The notes: generated by a model from the sequence alone, not told the origin. A DNA stretch of 64,000 nt from Brassica napus (GCF_020379485.1 NC_063435.1:3720001-3784000); one strand, 5' to 3'. Numbered from the stretch's first letter, positions 1 to 10,756 are shown. Program-made: numbers and translations.

Positions 1-52
1 GATCTCCTGAGTTTATTTTGACTTGTATCTCTCTATCCCTTTGTGTTGAAGA

Positions 53-265
53 ATGGCAGATCATGACAAGAGAAGGAAGGTGGTGAAGAGGAGAAGGAGA
101 TCATATGAGTCCAGGAGCCATGGTGAAGAAGAAATGGGTGTGGAGAGATACAATGAGCTATGGCTTCAAGAGATGAGAGAGAGTGAGGATGTTAGAGATC
201 TAGTTGCTTTATTACTAGATCTAGAGTCATGGAGCTTTTCTTCTCACACAGCTAAAGCTGCTTAG
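53..265 (+). CDS. Small basic/acidic protein, copy 1 (70 aa, unknown function)
   Basis: This single-exon ORF starts MADHDKRRK and ends SHTAKAA. I do not recognise the family. The N-terminal third is strongly basic (KRRKVVKRRRR), like a nuclear localisation signal. An acidic middle (GEEEM, RESED) follows, then a Leu-rich stretch. A 72-aa paralog lies at 6692-6910. The two differ by about a dozen mostly conservative substitutions and two single-codon indels, and the frame is kept throughout. That pattern supports real coding. Each copy is followed by an EF1-alpha gene on the opposite strand about 600 bp away. Only 52 bp of upstream sequence is in the window, so the promoter is not visible. Confidence 0.5.
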   Translation: MADHDKRRKVVKRRRRSYESRSHGEEEMGVERYNELWLQEMRESEDVRDLVALLLDLESWSFSSHTAKAA

Positions 266-846
266 TGTTGAGATCTCATCAAGTCATGTATGTTTCTTGT
301 AAAACTGCAGATCAAGAATCTTTAGCTGGAAAAAATCTATGAAATATTCCTAATGTTTTCACAGTCATTTGTTTACACGTTTATTTGTCGTAGGCGTGGA
401 TGTTCTGCTGCCTCTTTTGGCCTTATCCTATTGTTTTGGTTTTTAGTTCATAACTTCTATGTTGGATAACTGCTTTGTGCTTTATCTAATTAAAGCTTTA
501 CTTGTCGTTTGCTAATCAACGATCATAACTTAGATTTGTGCTGAAACGTACCTAAACATTATTAACCCTTGAACAATGAAATTCTTGATGTTATTTTAGT
601 TATTATTGTCCGACAAAATCTTGAACAGCCTACTGTTAAACTCTAAGATAAGGACAAGCAACTTCAATAAACATTCAATGAACACTAAAAAGCATTGGCA
701 AAATTATCCAGAAAATGCATAACTAAAACCATAAGTAACAGAGATATCAAAAAAAGGTAGAGAGATGAGAGTTGTAAAAAAAAAAAAAGCCTCAAACACA
801 TCAAAGTTTTTTAAAGCAAAGTGAACCAAGCAAGAGATAAGTCTCA
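266..846. other. Convergent 3' flank between small ORF and EF1-alpha copy 1
   Basis: This stretch holds the 3' ends of the small ORF (+) and EF1-alpha (-). Parts near 290-420 are closely matched at 6960-7110 in the second duplicate, probably conserved 3' UTR. I see no further gene. Confidence 0.5.
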
Positions 847-2289
847 TCATTTGGCACCCTTCTTGACTGCAGCCTTGGTGACCTTGGCACCGGTTGGGTC
901 CTTCTTGTCAACACTCTTGATGACACCAACAGCCACGGTCTGCCTCATGTCCCTAACAGCGAAACGTCCCAAAGGTGGGTACTCTGAGAAAGTCTCAACA
1001 ACCATGGGCTTGGTTGGAGTCATCTTCACCATACCAGCATCTCCATTCTTCAAAAACTTAGGCTCCTTCTCGATCTCTTTACCAGATCGTCTGTCAATCT
1101 TGGTGAGGATCTCAGAGAACTTGACTGCAATGTGGGAGGTGTGGCAATCAAGGACAGGGGCGTAACCGTTACCGATCTGACCAGGGTGGTTCATGATGAT
1201 GACTTGGGAAGTGAAGTTAGCAGCTCCCTTGGCAGGGTCATCCTTGGAGTTGGATGCAACATACCCACGCTTAAGATCCTTGACGGCAACATTCTTAACA
1301 TTGAAACCCACGTTGTCACCTGGAAGCGCTTCAACAAGAGACTCGTGGTGCATCTCAACGGACTTGACCTCAGTGGTCAACCCTGAAGGAGCGAATGTCA
1401 CAACCATACCGGGCTTGAGCATACCAGTCTCCACACGACCCACTGGCACCGTTCCAATACCACCGATCTTGTAGACATCCTGAAGTGGTAGACGCAGGGG
1501 CTTGTCTGAAGGCCTCTTTGGCTCGTTGATCTGGTCAAGAGCCTCAAGGAGAGTTGGTCCCTTGTACCAGTCAAGGTTGGTGGACCTCTCAATCATGTTG
1601 TCACCCTCGAATCCAGAGATGGGGACGAATGGGATTTTGTCAGGGTTGTACCCGACCTTCTTCAAGTAGGAAGACACCTCCTTGATGATCTCATCGTACC
1701 TAGCCTTGGAGTACTTGGGGGTAGTGGCATCCATCTGGAACAAGTAAATGTATACAAAAGATCAACCTGTTAGAATCGTATCACAAGTGTGCAATGGTAA
1801 TAAAAAAACAATGAAACGTTAGCTAACCTTGTTACAGCAGCAAATCATTTGCTTGACACCAAGGGTGAAGGCAAGAAGAGCATGCTCACGGGTCTGACCA
1901 TCCTTGGAGATACCAGCTTCAAAACCACCAGTGGTAGAGTCAATGATAAGAACAGCACAATCAGCCTGGGAGGTACCAGTAATCATGTTCTTGATGAAAT
2001 CACGATGTCCAGGGGCATCAATGACAGTGCAGTAGTACTTGGTGGTCTCGAACTTCCAGAGAGCAATATCAATGGTGATACCACGCTCACGCTCAGCCTT
2101 AAGTTTGTCCAACACCCACGCGTACTTGAAGGACCTCTTGTTCATCTCAGCAGCCTCCTTCTCGAACCTCTCGATGACACGCTTGTCAATACCACCAAGC
2201 TTGTAGATCAAGTGACCAGTTGTAGTCGATTTGCCAGAGTCGACATGGCCAATGACCACAATGTTGATGTGAAACTTCTCTTTACCCAT
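847..2289 (-). CDS. Elongation factor 1-alpha, copy 1 (449 aa)
   Basis: This is eEF1A, the GTPase that delivers aminoacyl-tRNA to the ribosome in the cytosol. There are two coding exons: 1828-2289 (154 codons) and 847-1734 (295 codons plus stop), separated by a 93-bp intron. GTPase motifs are visible: GHVDSGKS near residues 14-21, DAPGH at 91-95 and NKMD at 153-156. The intron falls exactly between NK and MD of the G4 motif. The length of 449 aa is normal for plants. The protein appears identical to the second copy at 7501-8937. A 5' UTR intron lies at 2292-2797, typical of plant EF1A genes. The ortholog is probably the Arabidopsis gene AT5G60390, from remembered synteny. Confidence 0.97.
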
Positions 2290-2291
2290 AG

Positions 2292-2797
2292 CTGCAAATC
2301 AAAGAAGTCAAACCATTAGAATCATAACAAACAACCACCTGCAACAATTCAAGATACCAAAACCTAAACAGCAATCAACATGAAGATATCTTCAAAATCA
2401 AAGATCTAACATCAATGCAACAAAGATCTGCCATCAATACTATAAATCTACCTTACATATGCACCATCATGAACGCTTTCATAGCAAAATCAAATACAAA
2501 TTGAAGAAACCAACACGAAGCCTATAGATCGCGATGATTATTAAGTCAGAATCACAAGCGAAGCTACGATAACAGTAAACAAGACGATTCACTGCAAGAT
2601 TTCATCAGAATCATGCTACGCTAATAGATCGGGGAACAATCAGATCTGAAACTCGACGCAGAGCAAGCGATAATCACAGTCAAAATCGAGCTTACGATAA
2701 GAAAGCTAAACAAGAGAGATACAAACAAAACTGCAGAGATCGCATCAAGAATCATAAGAAGAATGATAAACCTAAAGAGAGCGAGAGATTAGCTCAC
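2292..2797 (-). other. 5' UTR (leader) intron of EF1-alpha copy 1
   Basis: On the minus strand the donor GTGAGC follows TTACTTGCAG, and the acceptor TTTGCAG lies just before CTATGGG of the start codon. The intron is about 506 bp and rich in GATC-containing words. Leader introns of this kind raise expression of plant EF1A genes (known for the family). The second copy has the equivalent at 8940-9448, but with much lower similarity than the coding exons. Confidence 0.85.
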
Positions 2798-2885
2798 CTG
2801 CAAGTAAGAATCTGAGAGGGAGTCTTGCGGCTACGAAACTAAGCGAGAGAACGAAAGGAGAGTGAGCTCAATGAACAACACAGAG

Positions 2886-2893
2886 TATTTATA
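2886..2893 (-). promoter_or_regulatory. TATA box of EF1-alpha copy 1
   Basis: TATAAATA on the minus strand, just upstream of the presumed leader exon. The same element in the same context is at 9539-9546 in copy 2. Confidence 0.75.
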
Positions 2894-2940
2894 GCTACGA
2901 GCTCTAGGGCTTTCGCATTTTCGTTTGCGGTACTAGTTTT

Positions 2941-2956
2941 TTACCAGTTTACCCTT
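2941..2956 (-). promoter_or_regulatory. tef-box of EF1-alpha copy 1
   Basis: The minus strand reads AAGGGTAAACTGGTAA. This fits the plant tef-box consensus ARGGRYANNNNNGTAA at all fixed positions. The box drives high transcription of translation-machinery genes in cycling cells (known). It sits about 50 bp upstream of the TATA box. Confidence 0.75.
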
Positions 2957-3480
2957 AGGCGTTTTAGCCTTTCTAATGTTTTAAAAATGATTTGCTACAC
3001 TAACCGAACTGGTCTTTGCTTAATCAAATCTTATTATCTAGTAGGTAGGCGATCATGGCTGCTACTTTTAACAAACTGACCATAAGGTATTCAACAAAAC
3101 ATGAAGAAGTTAAATACGAACAATTAAAATTTTTACAACGAATTTAATTACGACATGTTATCAATAGTCAACTGAAATTAAGACGATTTAAATATAAATT
3201 TGACTAACCCTATTAAATACTTTTTAATTAATATTACGTATATAAATGATACCATTGAATATGGATTACTTTAGAAACTGGCAACAATGGTACATGCTAG
3301 TTTGTGTGTACAACATAAAAAGATATATCTTGGTATGCAAGAACCAATCCTCATTCCTAACCGAATCACGGTTTTAACCACTAACTAAGCAAGAACTAAA
3401 TGAAGAGGGATTACCAATGTGCAAAGACTAAACAAAACAAAACACATGTTAGAACTTGATGAAACACATGTTAGCTTTCT
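2957..3480. other. Flank upstream of EF1-alpha copy 1; duplicated, transposon-free
   Basis: No gene seen. The stretch aligns with 9609-10756 of the second duplicate but lacks the hAT insertion found there. The single target word TAGGCGAT at 3046-3053 is the empty site. Confidence 0.6.
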
Positions 3481-3600
3481 AAAGGACGAGGCTCTCTCTT
3501 GGTAGTGAGCTCGGGGCAGGAGATTGGAAACTTGGGTTTATAGGGCAAGACTTGGCAAAAGGACTATACCGATATTTTCGTCTTCTTCAGGAGTGTAGAA
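3481..3600 (-). pseudogene. Relic of EXO5 3' end (duplication remnant)
   Basis: This segment matches the last coding exon of the intact EXO5 gene at about 10760-10885. Shared words include AAAGGACGAGGCTCTCTC, GTGAGCTCGG and TTCTTCAGGAGTGTA on the plus strand. It is degraded and has lost the rest of the gene. Similarity stops near 3600, which marks the edge of the tandem duplication. It cannot make EXO5. Confidence 0.8.
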
Positions 3601-5057
3601 AATGATGGTAAAAAAAAAGAATTCATCTTTGAGCTCTTGGTGTTGATTGTTTTCATAGATTTGTCAACCTTTTTAATAGGCCCCCTATTAAATACAAGCA
3701 AAACAAAACAAAAATTGAAAGAAACACATTTTCTCTTGTGGGTGTGAATCAAACTATATATAAAATTCTGTGAATTCAGCAACACAACTATTTCTTGTAA
3801 TTTTCAGACTGAGGGTGTGCTCATTTTTGAGAGCTTAGACAAGAAAACTTCACAAAGATGAAAAACCAAAACATCTTTCAGCAAAGAGCAAGAACCAGTC
3901 TTGGAACTGATTATCATTTCATGCTCAAACCAAGGTGACTATGTAATAACCAATTATATGCTTTGACTGTCTTGCAATGTAAAAGTAAAACGATAGATGA
4001 CACTGTTTCTTGAACGAAATAAAAAGAATTATGACTTGAAATAGCTTGCATCATTTTGTTAGAGGGAAAATGTAATTAGAGAATAGAAAACTACATCAAG
4101 ATAATGAAATACCTTAATACTTCAGACTGCATCTCTCTGAATGTAGATGCACATATGAAACACATCGAGAATATGTGACAAAAGTATCTCAACAAATATA
4201 TAAAAAAAATAACAAGAATGTCTAAAATGAGTATCTCAAAACTTGAGAAACTCACCCTTATGTTTTTCAAATGAAATGTCACTATAAGCTAAACTCATAC
4301 AAAAGGGTGATGAGGCTATCTCTCTTGCTAAACAAATATTTGTTTGCATTTTGGAAACCATGCATAGAAGAGGCAAGAACACTCATATGTTGATTGTGTA
4401 TATATGTGTAATCACTCTATTAAACTCATTACACCCATATAATATGTATATATATATTAGAGCAACCACATTCCATGGGTCCTCAACTTTGAGTCTCTCA
4501 AAAATTTACGAAAAAATATAGTATTTAAATGAAAGAATATCTCACATGTTGAGATACTCATTCAACAATGTCAAAAATGTCTCATTTTGGAATACTTTTG
4601 GATGAGTTTCTTTTCAATACTATTTTAAAAAACTTTTGTGAGGAATTCAAAGTTGAAAACTCATGCAATGTGGTTGCTATTTGCCATAAGGGTAACAAGA
4701 AATTACTATTTTTTTACCAAAAAGGAAAGGAATTGACTAAACTAATACCATCACTTAGTTTGCGGGTTTCTATGTGGCAATAATCAAATGAACTATTATT
4801 CGAAGTGAGGTCATCGTGTTCACACCATCTCCAATGATTTGGCATTGCCTTATGTGTTACAATTATTTCGCATTTGTTCAGTTAATCTGAGCTCTTGATT
4901 TTGATTCCGTATTTCAGTATTTGTTATCACTAGTAACATACGTACAAACTTCATTGACAGTGGTGAAATTTTGTTTGTTACGTTTCTCATGCATATGGAG
5001 GGGAAGACGCGACAACAAGGTCAGAAGGTCCCATTGTAAGGCTCAAAAATTATTACC
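3601..5057. other. Spacer between the EF1-alpha duplicates, no gene seen
   Basis: AT-rich. Short ORFs (for example 4568-4783) show no recognisable protein. The region 4440-4860 has features of a decayed MITE: a start near AGAGCAACCACATTCC and a CATCTCCAATG-like word near 4830. I could not define its ends. Confidence 0.4.
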
Positions 5058-5440
5058 TTATCCTTTAACTAGTCCTTGTATATTGTTGGCAGTGTCGGCT
5101 TAGCAAATGTGCTCAAGACACATTTGCACAGGGTCCTTTGTTTTTTTTTTTAAAACTTAGGGCCCTATTTGCTAAAAACTATAAATATTAGGGTCCTAAT
5201 TTTCAGAGTTACTGCAATATAGCTAAAGTTTGGGATTTTTTTTTTTAATTTAGCACAAGGTCTTAGCAGTATTTGGGCCGGGCCTGATTTTTGGTATTAT
5301 ATGTACTATGAATAGCTCCTGGAGTGTCACTTCCAAGTACAAGTAGAGCTATTAACATATCATTTAACTAGTCCTTGTATATTGGTGCCATGAATAATAG
5401 CTCCTGAATTGTCACTTCATAGCACAAGCTGAGCTATTGG
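5058..5440. repeat. Imperfect tandem repeat, first unit split by a MITE
   Basis: The word TTTAACTAGTCCTTGTATATT occurs at about 5063 and again at about 5361. Each is followed by a similar stretch containing ATAGCTCCTG, TGTCACTTC and GAGCTATT. In the first unit these two parts are separated by the insertion at 5090-5286. Each unit is about 90 bp once the insertion is removed. Confidence 0.6.
5090..5286. mobile_element. Non-autonomous hAT-type MITE (197 bp)
   Basis: The left end is CAGTGTCGGC and the right end is GGGCCGGGCCTG, which read inward as related inverted termini of the CAGGGCCGGC type. The flanks are ATTGTTGG (5082-5089) and ATTTTTGG (5287-5294), an 8-bp target duplication with one mismatch, as expected for hAT elements. 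There is no coding capacity. Confidence 0.7.
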
Positions 5441-6434
5441 ACCGTTGTGAAACTTGTCATACCCACTAAGATTTACACATTCTAACCATACACAGAGTGA
5501 TTGGATAATGTAAGAGTAAAATGGTGGGAAAATGAAGTGGGAAAGAGAGGAAATAAATTTTTAAAAAGTTGGAGTAAAATTTTCCACTTGCTTAAAGTGA
5601 AGTAATAATTTATTCTAGTTACCTTCATTTTTAGAGTAAACTGGTGGAAAACTTATTTCACTTGATAGGACAAAAAAAGTGAAAAAGAGAGTAACAGCTG
5701 AATTGAGAGTAAATATTTACTCTTAAGTGGTATATACTGTAAGACTTCCGTGACATAGAACTACAATCTAGTATAAAATTTGATCGAAGAGTAGTTATTT
5801 TGATATTTTTTTTTTCAAAACATAAGATTAAATGCCAATCATCACTATTAAATGGTCTTGTCTGATAACCTGCTTGGTATGTATTTCTGTGTAATAAATG
5901 GTGACAGTGGTTGCAAGACCAACAGTCCAACATTACTGCTTAAAATTTACACAAAAAAAATTAACATTACTGTGTTTAAGAGTTTGGTTGAAAAATTAGA
6001 TGAAATTTACTTTACTGAACAAGTTGGTTTAGCAAACCAGTTGAAGACTTTAATGATTTAACAGGTGAGCGTTGCATTTATTCCCGCTCAAAAAGAAAAC
6101 TGAAAATCCTTATTGTCCTTACTCTATCAAATCCAAAATGAGTGAAAGAAAAGGAAAAGAAAAGGAAGGGAAAAAGAAGAATCCAAACTCGAGTTGTTGT
6201 TATACTGCGGAGAAAAGATGCAAAGTGGAACCAATACTTTTTACTTTCACCGCTAGTAAATTGTAAAGATGAATCTTTTCGGTTGAGTCACAGACCATAT
6301 CCACTACTCTCTTTCCACATATCAACATGACAAAAGGTTTTTTTATCTCAATAGTAAAGTGGGTATTAACTACATAATACTAGAGTACTAGTATATAACC
6401 TACCCCTCCTAAATCTTTTACTCAATTCAAGATC
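5441..6434. other. Spacer upstream of small ORF copy 2
   Basis: No convincing gene. Several short ORFs are low-complexity, Lys-rich or Phe-rich. A TATATAACC word near 6390, about 300 bp upstream of the small ORF start, could be its TATA box. The interval 6435-6690 is probably its pyrimidine-rich 5' leader. Confidence 0.35.
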
Positions 6435-6691
6435 TTGTCCTTTTTCTCGTTCTTTAGCTCTCTGTTAAAAAACAAGATCACAATTTCTGAATCCTTGAGA
6501 GACAAAGAAATGCAGTCAACAACTCTTAGTGGCAACTATGGCCTCCCTCTCTGTATCTCTGGGATCGCTCAACAATTGTCTATCTCCAAAGAGTATAATA
6601 TGTTTCTTATGTTCATCTCTTCTATCTCTCTCTTGAGATCTCTCCTCTGTTTACTTTCTATCTCTAATATCTCCTTCCTTTATGTTGAAGA

Positions 6692-6910
6692 ATGGCAGAT
6701 CATGACAGGAGAAGGAAGGTAATGAAAAAGAGAAGGAGATCAGAAGAGTCCAGGAGCCATGGCGAAGAAGAAATGGTGGGTGTGGAAAGATTCGATGAGC
6801 TATGGCTTCAACAGATGAGAGAGAGTGAGGATGCCAGAGATCTAATTGCTTTGTTCCAAGATCTATTAGTATCGTGGAGCTTTTCTTCTCACACAGCCAA
6901 AGCTGCTTAG
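6692..6910 (+). CDS. Small basic/acidic protein, copy 2 (72 aa, unknown function)
   Basis: This is the paralog of the ORF at 53-265. It begins MADHDRRRKVMKKRRRS, with the same basic N-terminus, an acidic GEEEM centre, a conserved ELWLQ block and an identical SHTAKAA C-terminus. The two extra codons relative to copy 1 are in-frame. The upstream leader contains another ORF (6435-6722) overlapping the start in a different frame, with no sign of conservation. EF1-alpha copy 2 lies downstream and convergent. No known domain is recognised. Confidence 0.5.
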   Translation: MADHDRRRKVMKKRRRSEESRSHGEEEMVGVERFDELWLQQMRESEDARDLIALFQDLLVSWSFSSHTAKAA

Positions 6911-7500
6911 TGTTGAGAAACCCAAAAAAACACTTTAGATAAGTAATGTCTGTTTCTTTTCTTTAAGTTATGCATGTTTCTTGTAAAACTGCACATCAAG
7001 AATCTTTAGCTGGAAAAAAACTTTAAAACATTATGTTTTCACAGTCGTTTGTTTACACGTTTATTTGTCGTTGCCGTGGTTGCTTAGATGCCTCTTTTGG
7101 CCTTATCCTATAGTTTGGGTTTTTAGTTCATACCTTTCTTTGTTGGATAATGCTCCTTAAGCTTTAACTACTTTAACCTTTATTGATACATCGTATTGTT
7201 CTGAAATATTTTAACAAACAAGGGGATAATTTGTCTTATAAATCTCATGAAAATTGAATATTGAACACCAAGGGGTTTAAACGTTTTCTAGTCGTTGCTT
7301 CCCAACAAAATCTTGAACAGACTGGTCTAAAAACTCTAGATGAGTAAAAGCAACTAACAAGGACATTCAAGAACAAAGAAGCACTAAAAATCATTAGCCA
7401 AAACCATCCACAAACAGCATAATTGAAACAATGTCGCAGAAAATATAAAAGAAGGCTCAAACGCCATCAAAGTTTTTTTAAAAGTAATAGAGAAGTCTCA
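6911..7500. other. Convergent 3' flank between small ORF copy 2 and EF1-alpha copy 2
   Basis: Probable 3' UTRs from both sides. The stretch 6960-7110 matches 290-420. No further gene. Confidence 0.5.
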
Positions 7501-8937
7501 TCATTTAGCACCCTTCTTGACTGCAGCCTTGGTGACCTTGGCACCGGTTGGGTCCTTCTTGTCAACGCTCTTGATGACACCAACAGCAACAGTCTGCCTC
7601 ATGTCCCTAACAGCGAAACGTCCCAATGGTGGGTACTCTGAGAACGTCTCGACAACCATGGGCTTGGTCGGAGTCATCTTCACCATACCAGCATCTCCAT
7701 TCTTCAAAAACTTGGGCTCCTTCTCGATCTCTTTACCAGATCGTCTGTCAATCTTGGTGAGGATCTCAGAGAACTTGACTGCAATGTGGGAGGTGTGGCA
7801 ATCAAGCACTGGTGCGTAACCGTTACCGATCTGACCAGGGTGGTTCATGATGATGACCTGGGATGTGAAGTTAGCAGCTCCCTTGGCAGGGTCATCCTTG
7901 GAGTTGGATGCAACATACCCACGCTTAAGATCCTTGACGGCAACATTCTTAACATTGAAACCCACGTTGTCACCTGGAAGCGCTTCAACAAGAGACTCGT
8001 GGTGCATCTCAACGGACTTGACCTCAGTGGTTAACCCTGAAGGAGCGAATGTCACAACCATACCGGGCTTGAGCATACCAGTCTCCACACGACCCACTGG
8101 CACCGTTCCAATACCACCGATCTTGTAGACATCCTGAAGTGGTAGACGCAAGGGCTTGTCTGAAGGCCTCTTTGGCTCGTTGATCTGGTCAAGAGCCTCA
8201 AGGAGAGTTGGTCCCTTGTACCAGTCAAGGTTGGTGGACCTCTCAATCATGTTGTCACCCTCGAATCCAGAGATGGGGACGAATGGGATTTTGTCAGGGT
8301 TGTACCCGACCTTCTTCAAGTAGGAAGACACCTCCTTGATGATCTCATCGTACCTAGCCTTGGAGTACTTGGGGGTAGTGGCATCCATCTGGAACAAGGA
8401 GTATACAACAATCCATGCGTTAGAATGGCAACACAAGTGTACAATCAACAAGCACACAACGAGAAGTTAGCTAACCTTGTTACAGCAGCAAATCATTTGC
8501 TTGACACCAAGGGTGAAGGCAAGAAGAGCATGCTCACGGGTCTGACCATCCTTGGAGATACCAGCTTCAAAACCACCAGTGGTAGAGTCAATGATAAGAA
8601 CAGCACAATCAGCCTGGGAGGTACCAGTAATCATGTTCTTGATGAAATCACGATGTCCAGGGGCATCAATGACAGTGCAGTAGTACTTGGTGGTCTCGAA
8701 CTTCCAGAGAGCAATATCAATGGTGATACCACGCTCACGCTCAGCCTTAAGTTTGTCCAACACCCACGCGTACTTGAAGGACCTCTTGTTCATCTCAGCA
8801 GCCTCCTTCTCGAACCTCTCGATGACACGCTTGTCAATACCACCAAGCTTGTAGATCAAGTGACCAGTTGTAGTCGATTTGCCAGAGTCGACATGGCCAA
8901 TGACAACAATGTTGATGTGAAACTTCTCTTTACCCAT
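7501..8937 (-). CDS. Elongation factor 1-alpha, copy 2 (449 aa)
   Basis: This is a complete eEF1A gene. The coding exons are 8476-8937 and 7501-8388, separated by an 87-bp intron that again splits the NKMD GTPase motif. [13 protein letters not shown] and NKMD are all intact. The protein looks identical to copy 1. In the 462-nt first coding exon I find one base difference from copy 1 by eye, while introns and flanks have diverged clearly. It has its own TATA box, tef-box and leader intron (8940-9448), so both copies are probably expressed. Confidence 0.97.
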
Positions 8938-8939
8938 AG

Positions 8940-9448
8940 CTGCATATAAATACAAAAGCAATCAAATCATTAGAATCAAAACAAATAACTATCTCCAACA
9001 GAATCAAATAAAGCCACAACATCACGATGATCCATAGGTTTAACATATTTTTAAAATCGAAGATCTAACAACAATACAGCAATTCTAGCTCACTATGCAT
9101 CATCATCAACTAGACGAAACGATTCTAAGCCATAACAACAAGCGAGACTACTATCACATCAGATATTCAAGAATCCAGATGAAATAAAGTAAACGCTAAC
9201 AGTAAACAAGACGAATCTCTACAAGATTTCATCAGAATCATGCTAAGCTAATAGATCGATGAACAAGCAGATCCTCAACTCGAGAATCGAAACCAGTGCA
9301 ACATCACAGAGCAAACGATAATCACAGTCAAATCGAGCTTACGAAGTGAAATCTAAACAAGGGAGACATTAACAATACAGCGGAGACCTCATCGAGAATC
9401 ATAAGAACATGGCGAATGATAAACCTAAAGAGAGGAAGCTTTGCTCAC
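8940..9448 (-). other. 5' UTR (leader) intron of EF1-alpha copy 2
   Basis: Donor GTGAGC after TTACTTGCAG; acceptor ATATGCAG just before CTATGGG. It is about 509 bp, at the same position and of similar length to the leader intron of copy 1. Confidence 0.85.
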
Positions 9449-9538
9449 CTGCAAGTAAGAATCTGAGAGCAGTCTTGCGGCTGTGAAAACTGAGCGAGAG
9501 AGAACTAAATGAGAGTGAACCCTGCGAACAAAACAGTG

Positions 9539-9546
9539 TATTTATA
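9539..9546 (-). promoter_or_regulatory. TATA box of EF1-alpha copy 2
   Basis: TATAAATA on the minus strand. It is followed upstream by the same CTATAAATAC-type context as in copy 1. Confidence 0.75.
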
Positions 9547-9592
9547 GCTACGAGCTCTAGGGCTTTCGCATTTTTGTTTCGTTAGGGTAGTT

Positions 9593-9608
9593 TTACTAGT
9601 TTGCCCTT
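9593..9608 (-). promoter_or_regulatory. tef-box of EF1-alpha copy 2
   Basis: The minus strand reads AAGGGCAAACTAGTAA. It fits ARGGRYANNNNNGTAA with a different Y and spacer from copy 1, so the motif is conserved while the surroundings have changed. Confidence 0.75.
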
Positions 9609-9688
9609 ACGCGTTTTGGCCTTTCTAATTTTATTTGATCAAATTAATACAATTTGATTAATCAAATCTACTTTGGTATGTAGGCGAT

Positions 9689-10383
9689 TAGGGGTGGGCA
9701 CTTTACCCGATATCCGAAGTGGCACCCGAACCCGATCCGAAAAACCCGAACCGAAATCCGAACCGAAGTAGTAAAATACCCGAACGGGTATTGAATAAGG
9801 AGAGATTGGATACCCGAACCCGAACGGATAATACCCGAACCCGAATGGATATCCGAAGATAACCGAACATATGTATAATTAACCTTGTATTTCTAGTTTA
9901 TATCTCTCATTTTATATAAAATATTTATATTGATACTACATATACTTTAAGTTCATATGATATACATACAATTACGGAAAAAATGATTTGCTACTCACTT
10001 AAAATGTATGTCAAGTTTTTATTTCAAAAATTAGCAAAACATTACATCCAAAATTTTTTTAAAAAAACTAAATTAATGCCTTTTTAGTTTTAAAATGTTA
10101 TGTCCAAATCTATTAACCATTCAATCTATTAAAAATAAAAAAATTAGTTAACTGAAAGTTATATTTTTAAATACAACAAACTTGAGAAATGAAAATTTTA
10201 ATTTTTTTTTCAAAATCTAAATATCCGAACCCGATCCGAAATAACCGAATCCGAACTAAAAATACCCGAACCCGACCCGAAGTATAGAAATACCCGAACG
10301 GGTTCTAGACCTCTATACCGAAATACCCGAAAATCCGAAATACCCGATCCGAACCCGAACGGGTACCCGAACGCCCACCCCTA
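9689..10383. mobile_element. Non-autonomous hAT element (695 bp) with perfect 8-bp target duplication
   Basis: The termini are TAGGGGTGGGC at the left and its inverse GCCCACCCCTA at the right. The 8-bp direct repeat TAGGCGAT flanks it exactly at 9681-9688 and 10384-10391. About 170-200 bp at each end are packed with short ACCCGAA / CCGAACCCGA repeats, like the subterminal transposase-binding repeats of hAT elements. The middle is AT-rich and has no ORF. The same site is empty in the paralogous copy (3046-3053). Confidence 0.92.
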
Positions 10384-10756
10384 TAGGCGATCATGCCTGC
10401 AACTCTTAACAAACTGAGCATAAGTTATTCACAAAAACATGAACAAATTGATTCCTCAATTAAATAACAACAGTTAACTTTTCATAACGAATTTAATTAC
10501 GACATGTTATCAATAGTCAACTAATTAAGATGATTTAAAGAAAAGAATTGACGAACCTTATTAAATATGTTTTAATTAATATACGTATTAAATGGTACTA
10601 TGGAACATGGATTACCTTTAGAAACTGGCAACAATGTGTACATACGAGTTGTGTGTACAAACATAATAAAATCAATCTCGGTATGCAGAACCAATCTTAA
10701 TTGAATCACGGTTTAACCACTAAACAGACCCATGTTAGCACTTGATGAAACACATG

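Noticed and set aside
6435..6722. 95-codon ORF overlapping the small ORF start
   Set aside because: It lies in a CT-rich leader, is hydrophobic by composition, and cannot be compared with copy 1 because the window starts too late. It could be a uORF but there is no support.
1849..8949. Long plus-strand ORFs antisense to EF1-alpha (for example 8425-8949, 174 codons)
   Set aside because: They mirror the conserved codon pattern of the sense gene and have no independent signal.
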